From DATEOR01 sp046733475 (GTDB taxonomy: Bacteria > Actinomycetota > Thermoleophilia > Gaiellales > Gaiellaceae), in assembly GCA_046733475.1 (NCBI GenBank), contig JBKPPF010000018.1:44474-108473 (forward strand): a stretch of 64,000 nt of DNA, in the 5' to 3' direction. Position numbers and translations under genes: made by a program. Under the pieces are notes generated by a model. That model worked only from the letters and a program-made list of their open reading frames with translations, was not told the DNA's origin and did no database searches. Positions 8,474-16,112 of the stretch are shown here, in pieces. Positions within the stretch are counted from its first letter, which is position 1. Every line of letters starts with the position of its first letter.

Positions 8474-8577
8474 AGTGCCTCTTCGAGTGCTGCCGCGCTT
8501 CTGGATTGCGAGCACCGAGCAAGAGGCGATGCGTGATCGCGGGCCAGCAGCAGGCGTGTATTGCTTGGAGAGGCACT
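8474..8577 (-). promoter_or_regulatory. Structured intergenic element before the ymdB-like gene
   Basis: Between the M23 gene stop and the CTG start lies a nested set of inverted repeats. A perfect 9-bp closing stem pairs 8474-8482 with 8569-8577, a 6-bp stem pairs 8488-8493 with 8547-8552, and two inner hairpins lie at 8526-8540 (5-bp stem, 5-base loop) and 8506-8522 (4-bp stem). The closing stem contains the AGAGG that could be the ribosome site of the downstream gene, so folding could hide it. A cis-acting leader or small RNA is an inference; I recognise no known RNA family, and it is neither tRNA nor SRP RNA. Confidence 0.45.
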
Positions 8578-8582
8578 CGGCT

Positions 8583-9563
8583 CTACGGAGTGGCGAGCGA
8601 GCCGGCCGCGTGCACTTCGACATGGACGTGCTGGCCCCGGTCCTGCGTGTAGCGGGCGAGCGCGGCCTGCTCGACCGAGGAGAGGTCGATGATCTGGCCG
8701 ATCTTCGTCCGCCCCGCGGAAACGGTCATCCCGACGGTTAGCGCCGGGTCCGGCCGGAGATTGGTCAGCGTGACGACGACCCCCGGGTTGCCCGACGGCT
8801 GGATGTCGATTCGGACGCCGTACGGCTTCCCGTTGACGATCTGGTCCGAGACGGCCATGACGCTCCCGTCCACCGGCGCGTAGACGTCCGTATTGGTCGG
8901 CGCGCCGATGTCGAGACCGCCTGTCTCCGGGCCTACGCCGCCGCTGATCTGGTAGTAGCGGATGCCCGAGCTCGAGCCGCCGAAGAAGCGGGTGACCATC
9001 CGCTTCAGGAGGCCGGCGTTCGCCTGCGTCCCGATCGGGTCGAGTGGGAGGGCGCTCGTGCCCGAGGAGTGGTAGCCGATTGCGGTCACCCGGCTCTGGT
9101 TGATCGGGAGCTGGAGGCGGAGGGTGTCCTGCAGGGCGATGATCTGCGCCCGCGGCGGGCCCGCAGGCAGGAGCCGCGCGGTCGGCGCCGGGCCGGTGTT
9201 GGTGACCTCTGCGGTCTTGCCCGAGCCAAATGCCGTGAGCATGAGCACGACGAAGCAGACGCATGCCACGACCGCCAATGCGGCCGTGCGTCGCGCTCTG
9301 CGAACCTTCGCGCGCATTGCCTGACGTTCGGCGGCGCGGTAGGCAAGCCCGGGAGCCTGGGGCTGGGCCATCCGCGGCACGCTAGCGGAGGTGCCCACTG
9401 CTTTCAAACGGATACCGCGGTCCTCGTCGGGCTTCGGCAGGAGGGCGAGGGAGCCGTCCGTCTCGAAGGACCAGTCCCAGGGTGGAGGGCGGAGCTCGAC
9501 CACATTCCCGCGATTTGCAGGGCTTTCAACGACCTGGTCGTAGGGAACGGGCGCTCTGGGCAT
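8583..9563 (-). CDS. Membrane-anchored M23-like (LytM) domain protein
   Basis: 326 residues: a cytoplasmic N-terminal region of about 95 residues, a basic stretch (RAKVRRARR), one membrane span (TAALAVVACVCFVVLMLTAF), a proline-rich extracytoplasmic linker, and a C-terminal domain of about 140 residues. That domain has GGLDIGAPTNTDVYAPVDG and, near the end, HVHVEVHAAG, which match the D and HxH metal-binding parts of M23 endopeptidases. The first His of the usual HxxxD motif is Glu here (ETGGLDIG), so zinc binding and peptidase activity are doubtful. Non-catalytic LytM proteins are known as regulators of wall hydrolases. Divergent from the ABC exporter genes, 19 bases apart. Confidence 0.72.
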   Translation of the reverse strand: MPRAPVPYDQVVESPANRGNVVELRPPPWDWSFETDGSLALLPKPDEDRGIRLKAVGTSASVPRMAQPQAPGLAYRAAERQAMRAKVRRARRTAALAVVACVCFVVLMLTAFGSGKTAEVTNTGPAPTARLLPAGPPRAQIIALQDTLRLQLPINQSRVTAIGYHSSGTSALPLDPIGTQANAGLLKRMVTRFFGGSSSGIRYYQISGGVGPETGGLDIGAPTNTDVYAPVDGSVMAVSDQIVNGKPYGVRIDIQPSGNPGVVVTLTNLRPDPALTVGMTVSAGRTKIGQIIDLSSVEQAALARYTQDRGQHVHVEVHAAGSLATP

Positions 9564-9570
9564 GGTGAGC

Positions 9571-9576
9571 TAGCCT
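9571..9576 (+). promoter_or_regulatory. -10 box (TAGCCT) before a leaderless mini-ORF
   Basis: TAGCCT ends exactly 6 bases before a GTG at 9583, the tightest form of the leaderless spacing in this window. It lies in the 19-base gap between the divergent M23-like and ABC genes. Confidence 0.45.
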
Positions 9577-9582
9577 TGCGGC

Positions 9583-9630
9583 GTGGTAGCCGTCCTTCGC
9601 TCTCACCCTGCCAGGGGCGTCGGACGCTGA
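9583..9630 (+). CDS. Leaderless mini-ORF (15 codons) upstream of the ABC ATPase gene
   Basis: GTG start 6 bases after TAGCCT, peptide MVAVLRSHPARGVGR, stop TGA at 9628-9630. The stop overlaps the likely CTG start of the ABC ATPase gene (CTGA), so ribosomes finishing the mini-ORF could restart there. An alternative is a single-base indel that separated the true N-terminus from the ATPase frame. Confidence 0.35.
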   Translation: MVAVLRSHPARGVGR

Positions 9631-10301
9631 GGGCGCCGCTCCTCAGGGCAAACGGGGTCTCGCGGAGGTACGGGCGCATCGTCGCGCTCGCCGCCACGAG
9701 CCTCGAGGTGCACCCGGAAGACGCCCTCGCGCTCATCGGGCCGAACGGCGCCGGCAAGTCCACGCTGCTCTCGATCCTCGCGGGCGCGCTCGACCCGAGC
9801 GACGGCTTCGTGGCCGCCGCGTCTGCGGACGATCGCGGCCCCAAGGTCGGCTGGGTCCCGCAGAAGCCGGCGCACTACCAGCGTCTCTCGCCGCGCGAGA
9901 ATCTCGAGCTCTTCGCCCGGCTCGAAGGAGTCTCCGAGGCGAAGGCCGTCGCGGACCGCTACATCCGCCTCCTCGACCTCCCGGACGACGGCCGCCTGAC
10001 CGCCGAGCTCTCGGCCGGGAATCAGCAGCGCCTGAATGTCGCGGTCGCACTGCTCGTCGGCCCCGAGATCCTGCTCCTCGACGAGCCGACCGCGTCACTC
10101 GATCCGCGCCAGCGGCGCCTCCTCTGGCAGGTGGCCGCCCAGGTCCGCCAGCGGCAGGGCGCCGTCGTCTTCGCGACGCAGAACCTCGAGGAGCTCGAGC
10201 GGTTCGCCACCCGGGTCGCCGTCCTCGTCGGAGGCGAGCTCGTCTTCGACGGCAGCCTCGAGCAGTTCAAGGCTTCTCCCGAAGCGGACGTCTTCGCGTG
10301 A
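9627..10301 (+). CDS. ABC transporter ATP-binding protein
   Basis: About 224 residues. Walker A GPNGAGKST, Q-loop VPQKPAHYQ, a variant signature LSAGNQQRL in place of LSGGQ, and Walker B ILLLDEPTASLDP are all present. The switch-histidine position reads ATQNLEE, Gln instead of His, which may alter hydrolysis. The natural N-terminus (LRAPLLRANGVSRRYG) has no ATG or GTG in frame. CTG 9627 fits best and overlaps the mini-ORF stop; TTG 9576 is an alternative. The next gene is its membrane partner (4-base GTGA overlap). The cargo is unknown. Confidence 0.85.
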   Translation: MRAPLLRANGVSRRYGRIVALAATSLEVHPEDALALIGPNGAGKSTLLSILAGALDPSDGFVAAASADDRGPKVGWVPQKPAHYQRLSPRENLELFARLEGVSEAKAVADRYIRLLDLPDDGRLTAELSAGNQQRLNVAVALLVGPEILLLDEPTASLDPRQRRLLWQVAAQVRQRQGAVVFATQNLEELERFATRVAVLVGGELVFDGSLEQFKASPEADVFA

Positions 10302-11647
10302 GAAAGGTCAGCCTTCTCCTCAAGAAAGACCTCCGGATCCTCGGCCGCTCGCCGGTCCTCGTCGCCGCGCTGATCCTCTATCCGCTCGCCTTCGCCGCGC
10401 TCGTCGGGGCCGTCGTCCGGTACGCGGGAGACCGACCGACGATCGCCTTCGTCGATCTCGACCACCTTCCCGAAGAGCTCACCGTCGGAGGCCAGACGTT
10501 CAACGTGCCCGAGGTCATCGACCAGGTGAACGAGAACGCCGAGCTCGTCCCGATGGACCAGGAAGAGGCCGACCGCAAGCTGGCGAACGGCGAGGTGAAC
10601 GCGGAGATCATCGTGCCGCGCGGGTTCGCCTCGCGGCTCCGTGGGATGGTGGAGAGCCCGCAGCTCGAGCTGAAGACCGCGCGCGGCGGGATCGCGACCC
10701 GGGTCGAGCAGCAGACCCAGGCCCTCGTCTACGAGCTGAACCAGCAGCTGCAGGACGCCTATATCGACGCGAACCTCCGGTACGTGAAGCTGATCATGGA
10801 GGGCGGCACCGACACCTTCCTCGGTAACGAGTTCGACGTGGTCGGGCTCCAGCGGGCGGGCGAGCTCCTGACCGAGATCGAGCAGACGACGAAAGAACCC
10901 GCGATCGGCGAGCGGGCCCGGGAGCTGTCCACCTTCGTCCAGCAGGCGCAGCTCGCCCTCGGCGCCTCGGACGAGTCGCTCCGTGCGACCGCCAACCCGA
11001 TCAAGCTCGAGGTCGACACCGAGGCCGGGCGGTCGTGGCTCCTCTCCGCGCAGCTCCAGGCGTACGCGCTCGCGCTGACGCTCGCGTTCATCTGCGTCCT
11101 TCTCGCCGCGGCGGCGATCGCGTCTGAGCGCGACGAGAACGTCATCGGCCGGCTGGCTCGCGGGCTCGTCGGCCTGACGAACCTCGTCGTCGTGAAGGTC
11201 GTGCTGGCTGCGTTCGTCGCGGTCGTGCTCGGGCTCGTGATCGCGCTGGTCTTCGGCCTGTTCGCGACCGTCTTCGACGTCACCGGCGGGGAGCCGTGGG
11301 AGCGGCTGCCGCTCCTCTGCCTCGGCCTCGTCATCGCGGGAGCCGCGTTCGGGGCGTTCGGCGTTCTCGTCGGCGTCGTCGCGCGGGAGGCGCGGACGGC
11401 GGTGCTCGTCGCCTTCCTCGTCGCGCTTCCGCTCGTCCTGCTCGGGCTGCTCCCGGAGGGAACCGTTGCGGTCGCGCACGTGATCTCGAAGGCGTTTCCG
11501 TTCTCGCACGCCGTCGACTTCTTCCAGTCCTCGCTCTACGACAACGACCCCTGGTCGACGCTTGCGCGCGAGGCCGCCTGGCTCGTCGGCCTCGCAGCCG
11601 CCTTCGGGGCCGCGGCCCGGCTTGGAATGCGAAGATTGTTGGCGTGA
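10298..11647 (+). CDS. ABC-2 type transporter permease
   Basis: 449 residues: one membrane span near the N-terminus (VLVAALILYPLAFAALVGAVV), a large extracytoplasmic domain of about 200 residues rich in Glu/Gln helices, and five to six C-terminal spans. This is the architecture of ABC-2 exporters with an inserted outer domain. The GTG start overlaps the ATPase stop. The last span ends in ARLGMRRLLA. Its overlap with hemB (GTGA) places the exporter in one transcription unit with haem biosynthesis genes, so a haem-intermediate or redox-related cargo is possible but not shown. Confidence 0.8.
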   Translation: MRKVSLLLKKDLRILGRSPVLVAALILYPLAFAALVGAVVRYAGDRPTIAFVDLDHLPEELTVGGQTFNVPEVIDQVNENAELVPMDQEEADRKLANGEVNAEIIVPRGFASRLRGMVESPQLELKTARGGIATRVEQQTQALVYELNQQLQDAYIDANLRYVKLIMEGGTDTFLGNEFDVVGLQRAGELLTEIEQTTKEPAIGERARELSTFVQQAQLALGASDESLRATANPIKLEVDTEAGRSWLLSAQLQAYALALTLAFICVLLAAAAIASERDENVIGRLARGLVGLTNLVVVKVVLAAFVAVVLGLVIALVFGLFATVFDVTGGEPWERLPLLCLGLVIAGAAFGAFGVLVGVVAREARTAVLVAFLVALPLVLLGLLPEGTVAVAHVISKAFPFSHAVDFFQSSLYDNDPWSTLAREAAWLVGLAAAFGAAARLGMRRLLA

Positions 11648-12621
11648 GCGCCTTTCCGGCCACCCGCCTGCGACGTTTCCGGCGCACCGGCGCCCTCCGA
11701 GAGCTCGTCCGCGAGACGCGGCTCGACCTGCGCGACTTCGTCTATCCGCTCTTCGCCTGCCCGGGCTCCGGCGTCGAGAAGCCGCTCGACGGCCTGCCCG
11801 GACTCGCCCAGCGCTCGGTCGACCGCCTCGCCGACGAGGCCGAGGAGCTCTTTGGGCTCGGCATCGGCGCCGTCCTCCTCTTCGGCATCCCGGAGGAGAA
11901 GGACGATGCGGCCTCGGGCGCCTACGACGAAGACGGCATCGTCCAGCAGGCGCTGCGCGCCCTCTCGGAGCGCACGCCCGAGATGGTGCTCCTCACCGAT
12001 GTCTGTCTCTGCGAGTACACGTCTCACGGCCATTGCGGCGTCGTGGAGGGAGACGAGATCGTCAACGACCTCTCGCTCGAGCTGCTCGCGAAGACCGCGG
12101 TCAGCCACGCCGACGCGGGCGCACATGCGGTCTGTCCGAGCGACATGATGGACGGACGGGTCGGCACGATCCGCGGCGGGCTCGACTCCGACGGCTTCGA
12201 GCACGTGCCCATCGTCTCCTATGCGGCCAAGGCCGCCTCTGCCTTCTACGGGCCCTTCCGCGAGGCGGCGGAGTCGACCCCGGCGTTCGGTGACCGGCGC
12301 AGCTACCAGATGGATCCCGCCAACGCCCGCGAAGCGCTCCGCGAATGCGAGCTCGACCTCCAAGAGGGCGCGGACGCCCTGATGATCAAGCCGGCGGTAC
12401 CCTTCCTGGACGTCATTGCGGCGGCGAGGGCGCGCTTCGATGTGCCGATCTTCGCCTACAACGTCAGCGGCGAGTACGCGATGGTGAAGGCCGCCGCGGC
12501 GCGCGGCTGGCTCGACGAGCCCGCGGCCGCGATCGAGAGCCTGACGGCGATCAAGCGCGCGGGGGCAGACGTGATCGTCTCCTACTGGGCGAAGGAGCTG
12601 GCGGGCTGGCTGAGGTCCTGA
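11644..12621 (+). CDS. hemB: Delta-aminolevulinic acid dehydratase (porphobilinogen synthase)
   Basis: Condenses two 5-aminolevulinate molecules to porphobilinogen in tetrapyrrole synthesis. 325 residues, full length. The zinc-cysteine motif LTDVCLCEYTSHGHCG shows the zinc-dependent type. The two active-site lysines are in SYAAKAASAFYGPFR and ALMIKPAVPFLD. The GTG start overlaps the exporter stop by 4 bases. The TGA stop overlaps the likely CTG start of hemL (CTGA). No hemA, hemC or hemD is present here; they may lie elsewhere. Confidence 0.96.
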   Translation: MSAFPATRLRRFRRTGALRELVRETRLDLRDFVYPLFACPGSGVEKPLDGLPGLAQRSVDRLADEAEELFGLGIGAVLLFGIPEEKDDAASGAYDEDGIVQQALRALSERTPEMVLLTDVCLCEYTSHGHCGVVEGDEIVNDLSLELLAKTAVSHADAGAHAVCPSDMMDGRVGTIRGGLDSDGFEHVPIVSYAAKAASAFYGPFREAAESTPAFGDRRSYQMDPANAREALRECELDLQEGADALMIKPAVPFLDVIAAARARFDVPIFAYNVSGEYAMVKAAAARGWLDEPAAAIESLTAIKRAGADVIVSYWAKELAGWLRS

Positions 12622-13874
12622 ACCGCACGGGTCTCTTTCGGCGTGCCAGGGTCCTCTTTCCGGGCGGCGTCAACTCTCCGGTGCGCGCGTGGAACTCCGT
12701 CTCGGCCGGCGAGCCCTTTTTCGCACGGCGCGGCGAAGGCGCCTACATCGAGGACAACGAGGGCCGCCGCTACGTCGACTGGGTGATGTCGTGGGGGCCG
12801 CTCGTCTTCGGCCACGCCGACCCCGAGATCGTCGAGGCGGTCCAGGAGGCCGCCGCGGATGGGACGACCTTCGGCACGCCGACCGAGCGAGAGGTGGATC
12901 TCGCCGAGGAGATCGTGGATGCGGTGCCTTCGGTGGAGAAGGTGCGGCTCGTCTCGTCGGGCACGGAGGCCGCGATGAGCGCGATCCGGCTCGCGCGCGG
13001 CGCGACCCACCGCGACCGCATTCTCAAGTTCGCTGGCTGCTACCACGGGCACGCCGACGCGCTCCTCGCCGAGGCCGGCTCCGGCCTCGCAACCCTCGGG
13101 CTGCCGTCGAGCCCAGGCGTGCCTCGCGGCGCGGCAGGCGACACGATCGTCACCGCGTACAACGACGTCGACGCCGCTGCCGCCGCCGTCGAGCGCTACG
13201 GCGAAGGACTGGCTGCGGTGCTCGTGGAGCCGATCGCGGGGAACATGGGCGTCGTGCCACCGGCGCCGGGGTTCCTCGAGGCGCTCAGGGCGCTCTGCGA
13301 CGCTTCCGGCGCCCTCCTCGTCTTCGACGAAGTGATCACCGGCTTTCGCGTTGCGCGAGGCGGGGCGCAGGAGCTCTACGGGATCAAGCCGGACCTCACC
13401 GTGCTCGGGAAGATCGTCGGCGGGGGCCTCCCGCTCGCGGCCTTCGGCGGACGCGCGGACGTGATGGACGAGCTCGCGCCGGCCGGGCCCGTGTACCAGG
13501 CGGGCACCCTCTCCGGGAACCCGCTGGCGACCGCTGCGGCGCTCGTCGTTCTGCGACGGCTTCGCGATCCCGAGGTCTACCGGCGCCTCGAGGAGACCGG
13601 CGCCGCCCTCGAGGCCGGCCTGTCGATTTCCGGCGTCACCGTGCAGCGGGTCGGCGGGATGCTGACCGCTTTCATGCAGGGCGGGCCGGTCTGGAACTTT
13701 GCCTCCGCCCAGGGCGCGGACACCGAGCGCTATGGGGAGCTCTTCCGCCACTTGCTCGAGCGCCGCGTCTATGTCGCCCCGTCGCAGTTCGAGGCCATGT
13801 TCGTCTCGACGGCGCACGGCCCGGCCGAGGTCGAGCGCACTGTCGATGCGGCCCGGGAGCTCCTTGGCGCCTAG
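12618..13874 (+). CDS. hemL: Glutamate-1-semialdehyde 2,1-aminomutase with a probable CTG start
   Basis: PLP enzyme that converts glutamate-1-semialdehyde to 5-aminolevulinate, the step before HemB. About 418 residues. Family motifs: RVLFPGGVNSPVRAW at the N-terminus, SSGTEAAMSAIRLAR, CYHGHADALL, DEVITGFRVARGG, and GKIVGGGLPLAAFGG holding the PLP lysine. No ATG, GTG or TTG lies in frame between position 12345 and the conserved N-terminus. The next one, GTG 12681, would delete FPGGVNSP. CTG 12618, overlapping the hemB TGA, is therefore the likely start. Confidence 0.93.
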   Translation: MNRTGLFRRARVLFPGGVNSPVRAWNSVSAGEPFFARRGEGAYIEDNEGRRYVDWVMSWGPLVFGHADPEIVEAVQEAAADGTTFGTPTEREVDLAEEIVDAVPSVEKVRLVSSGTEAAMSAIRLARGATHRDRILKFAGCYHGHADALLAEAGSGLATLGLPSSPGVPRGAAGDTIVTAYNDVDAAAAAVERYGEGLAAVLVEPIAGNMGVVPPAPGFLEALRALCDASGALLVFDEVITGFRVARGGAQELYGIKPDLTVLGKIVGGGLPLAAFGGRADVMDELAPAGPVYQAGTLSGNPLATAAALVVLRRLRDPEVYRRLEETGAALEAGLSISGVTVQRVGGMLTAFMQGGPVWNFASAQGADTERYGELFRHLLERRVYVAPSQFEAMFVSTAHGPAEVERTVDAARELLGA

Positions 13875-14331
13875 CAGACCCTCGCTCTGGGAGACGATCG
13901 CCGTCGAGGCCGGGCGGGAGAGCCAGCTCTGGGCGGCCGCCCTCCGGCCCGAGCCCGAGCGCGAGGAGCAGGCTGTCTTTTCCCCGCTCGCAGCGGAGCG
14001 CTTCGCTGTCGGGCTCGAGACAATCTACGAGGGCTATCTCCTGCACAACGGCAAGCCGCGGCTCTTCCGCGCCGACGACCGCGACACGCGGATCCTCCTC
14101 GGCGACTACCTCTACGCGCACGGCTTGGTCCGCATCGCCTCGCTCGGCGACGTCGAGGCCGTCGGGGCCCTTGCAGAGCTCCTCTCCCTCTGCGCCCACC
14201 TGCGAGCGCAGGGTCTTCCCGGCGACGGCGAGGTCTGGGCCGCGACGGTCGCGGCGCTCGACGGAGGCGCCGAGGGAAGCGACGAGGCTCGCGGCCGGGC
14301 CCTTGCCCTTCACGCTGAGCGAGTGGAGTAG
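13864..14331 (+). CDS. Helical protein of unknown function
   Basis: 155 residues, all-helical by composition, no signal or membrane segment. LLGDYLYAHGLVRIASLGD followed by VEAVGALAELLSL recalls the helix of trans-prenyltransferases after the first Asp-rich motif (compare GDYLFARAFAQL in the synthase at 19990), but no DDxxD is present, so it is not a working synthase. TTG 13864 has GGGAG 4 bases upstream and overlaps hemL by 11 bases; ATG 13846 is an alternative. It lies between hemL and the menaquinone block. A partner or regulator of isoprenoid metabolism is a weak guess. Confidence 0.55.
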   Translation: MAPSRPSLWETIAVEAGRESQLWAAALRPEPEREEQAVFSPLAAERFAVGLETIYEGYLLHNGKPRLFRADDRDTRILLGDYLYAHGLVRIASLGDVEAVGALAELLSLCAHLRAQGLPGDGEVWAATVAALDGGAEGSDEARGRALALHAERVE

Positions 14332-14334
14332 GAT
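14329..14334 (+). promoter_or_regulatory. -10 box (TAGGAT) overlapping a stop codon
   Basis: The TAG stop of the preceding gene is the first half of TAGGAT. The box ends 9 bases before the ATG at 14344. Confidence 0.4.
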
Positions 14335-14343
14335 CCTGCCCGC

Positions 14344-14529
14344 ATGAGCGCGCTCGCCACAGCGATATTGCTCGCAGCGGAGAAAACCCCGGCGGAAGAA
14401 GGCCGGGACGTCGTCCTCGTCATGCTCGCGACGGGGGCCGTCTTCCTCGGCGTTGTCCTGATCGGGCAGCTGTTCCGCTACATGGGCCACCGCCGCAAGG
14501 AACGCCGCGCCGCTCGCCGCGCATACTAG
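14344..14529 (+). CDS. Small single-span membrane protein
   Basis: 61 residues: a short N-terminal hydrophobic stretch, an acidic segment (EKTPAEEGRD), one clear membrane span (VVLVMLATGAVFLGVVLIG), and a strongly basic tail (HRRKERRAARRAY), so the C-terminus should be cytoplasmic. No known family. It lies just upstream of ubiD and the cytochrome genes and could be a small complex subunit, but that is a guess from position. Confidence 0.6.
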   Translation: MSALATAILLAAEKTPAEEGRDVVLVMLATGAVFLGVVLIGQLFRYMGHRRKERRAARRAY

Positions 14530-14548
14530 GGCGCGAGACCTACCCGGA

Positions 14549-14554
14549 TAGACT
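14549..14554 (+). promoter_or_regulatory. -10 box (TAGACT) before ubiD
   Basis: TAGACT followed by exactly 6 bases and then the GTG at 14561. No ribosome site is visible, consistent with a leaderless transcript. Confidence 0.5.
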
Positions 14555-14560
14555 CAAGTC

Positions 14561-16045
14561 GTGCCCGCGGCCGACCTCCGTTCCTGGATCGACGAGCTTC
14601 GCCGAGCCGGTGAGCTGGTCGAGATCGAGGCCGAGGTCGACCCGTATCTCGAGGTGACCGAGATCGTCGACCGGACGGTCAAGTCCGGCGGCCCGGCGCT
14701 CCTCTTCAAGAACCTCAAGGGCTCCGAGCACCCTCTTCTCGCCAACCAGTTCGGTACGGGGAGGCGGATGGCGATGGCTTTCGGCGAGCCCTCCCTGGAC
14801 GCTGTCGGCCAGAAGCTGGGCGACGTGCTCGAGATGCAGCCGCCGCAGGGCATCGTCGAAAAGGTCAAGGGCCTCGGGAAGCTGAAGCGCCTCGCCGACT
14901 CGATGCCGAAGTCGGTCCGGAGCGGGCCGGTCCACGACGTTGTCCTCGAGCCCGACCTCGACCTCCTGCCGATCCAGCACTGCTGGCCGGGAGATCCGGC
15001 GCCGTTCATCACGCTGCCCGCGGTGATCACGAAGGACCCGCGCACGGGCACGCGCAACGTCGGCATGTACCGGATGCAGAAGATCGACTCGCGCACGACC
15101 TTCATGCACTGGCAGATCCACAAGGACGGCGCCGCCGACTGGCGCGGCATGGGCGACCGCCTCGACGTGGCCGTCGCGCTCGGCTGCGATCCGGTGACCA
15201 CGTATTCAGCGAGCGCGCCGCTCCCGAAGCACATCGACGAGTTCATGCTCGCCGGCTTCCTCCGCGGCGAGGCGGTCGAGCTCACCCCCGCGAAGACCGT
15301 CGACCTCGAGGTGCCCGCGAACGCGGAGATCGTCCTCGAGGGCTACATCGAGAAAGGCGAGCTCGGGACCGAGGGGCCTTTCGGCGACCACACGGGCTAC
15401 TACTCTCCGGCCGAGCCCTTCCCGGTCTTCCACCTGACCTGTATGACGATGCGACGCGACGCCGTCTACCCGTCGATCGTGGTCGGCGTGCCCCCCGCGG
15501 AGGACGCCTGGCTGGGCAAGGCGACCGAGCGGATCTTCCTGCCGGCGATCAAGATGACGGTCCCGGAGATCGTGGACTACGACCTGCCGGTCGCGGGCGC
15601 GTTCCACAACTGCGTCATCGTCTCGATCCGCAAGGGCTTTCCGGGCCACGCGAAGAAGGTGATGCACGCGATCTGGGGGCTCGGGATGCTCTCGCTCTCG
15701 AAGTCGGTGGTCGTCGTGGACGAGTTCGTCGACGTGCACGACTACGAGCAGGTCTTCTTCCACGCCTGCGCCAACGTCGACCCGGGCCGGGACCTGCTCA
15801 TCTCCGAGGGGCCGACGGACCAGCTCGACCACGCTGCGTCCATGTACTGCTACGGCGGCAAGGTCGGAATCGACGCGACCCACAAGTGGGAGAGCGAAGG
15901 CGCCCGCGAGTGGCCGGAGCGCATCGAGATGAGCCAGGAAGTTCGTGACCTGGTCGACGGGCGCTGGAGCGAGTACGGCCTCGCGCCCTCCGAGGCGCAG
16001 AACGGCGGAATTTCCCAGGTCTTGCGGCAAACGGTACGTCGTTGA
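14561..16045 (+). CDS. UbiD-family prenylated-FMN decarboxylase
   Basis: 494 residues, typical of UbiD enzymes, which remove carboxyl groups from aromatic or alpha,beta-unsaturated acids using prenylated FMN. Family segments: GSEHPLLANQFGTGRRMAMAF near the N-terminus, TKDPRTGTRNVGMYRMQ in the cofactor region, and EGPFGDHTGYYSP with the catalytic acidic residue and cofactor contacts. It sits in a menaquinone neighbourhood together with UbiX (18732), which makes the cofactor. In the futalosine pathway the naphthoate intermediate must be decarboxylated, so that is its likely role (inference). Its stop codon overlaps the TTGACA of the next promoter. Confidence 0.88.
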   Translation: MPAADLRSWIDELRRAGELVEIEAEVDPYLEVTEIVDRTVKSGGPALLFKNLKGSEHPLLANQFGTGRRMAMAFGEPSLDAVGQKLGDVLEMQPPQGIVEKVKGLGKLKRLADSMPKSVRSGPVHDVVLEPDLDLLPIQHCWPGDPAPFITLPAVITKDPRTGTRNVGMYRMQKIDSRTTFMHWQIHKDGAADWRGMGDRLDVAVALGCDPVTTYSASAPLPKHIDEFMLAGFLRGEAVELTPAKTVDLEVPANAEIVLEGYIEKGELGTEGPFGDHTGYYSPAEPFPVFHLTCMTMRRDAVYPSIVVGVPPAEDAWLGKATERIFLPAIKMTVPEIVDYDLPVAGAFHNCVIVSIRKGFPGHAKKVMHAIWGLGMLSLSKSVVVVDEFVDVHDYEQVFFHACANVDPGRDLLISEGPTDQLDHAASMYCYGGKVGIDATHKWESEGAREWPERIEMSQEVRDLVDGRWSEYGLAPSEAQNGGISQVLRQTVRR

Positions 16046-16071
16046 CACATGCGCGGGAGGCCGGGAACAAT
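16042..16071 (+). promoter_or_regulatory. Sigma-70-type promoter for the cytochrome bc operon
   Basis: TTGACA at 16042-16047 and AACAAT at 16066-16071 with an 18-base spacer. It is followed by a leader of about 35 bases and GGGAG 4 bases before the GTG at 16113. This is the clearest -35 element in the window and contrasts with the leaderless promoters elsewhere. Confidence 0.55.
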
Positions 16072-16112
16072 GCCGGAGCTTGTGACAGGGGCCGCACTAT
16101 GAAGGGAGCTGG

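Noticed and set aside
8474..8577. tRNA, SRP RNA or 6S RNA in the gap before the YmdB-type gene
   Set aside because: No tRNA T-loop or anticodon arm, no SRP GGAA-tetraloop helix sequence, and too short for 6S RNA; kept only as an unassigned structured element.
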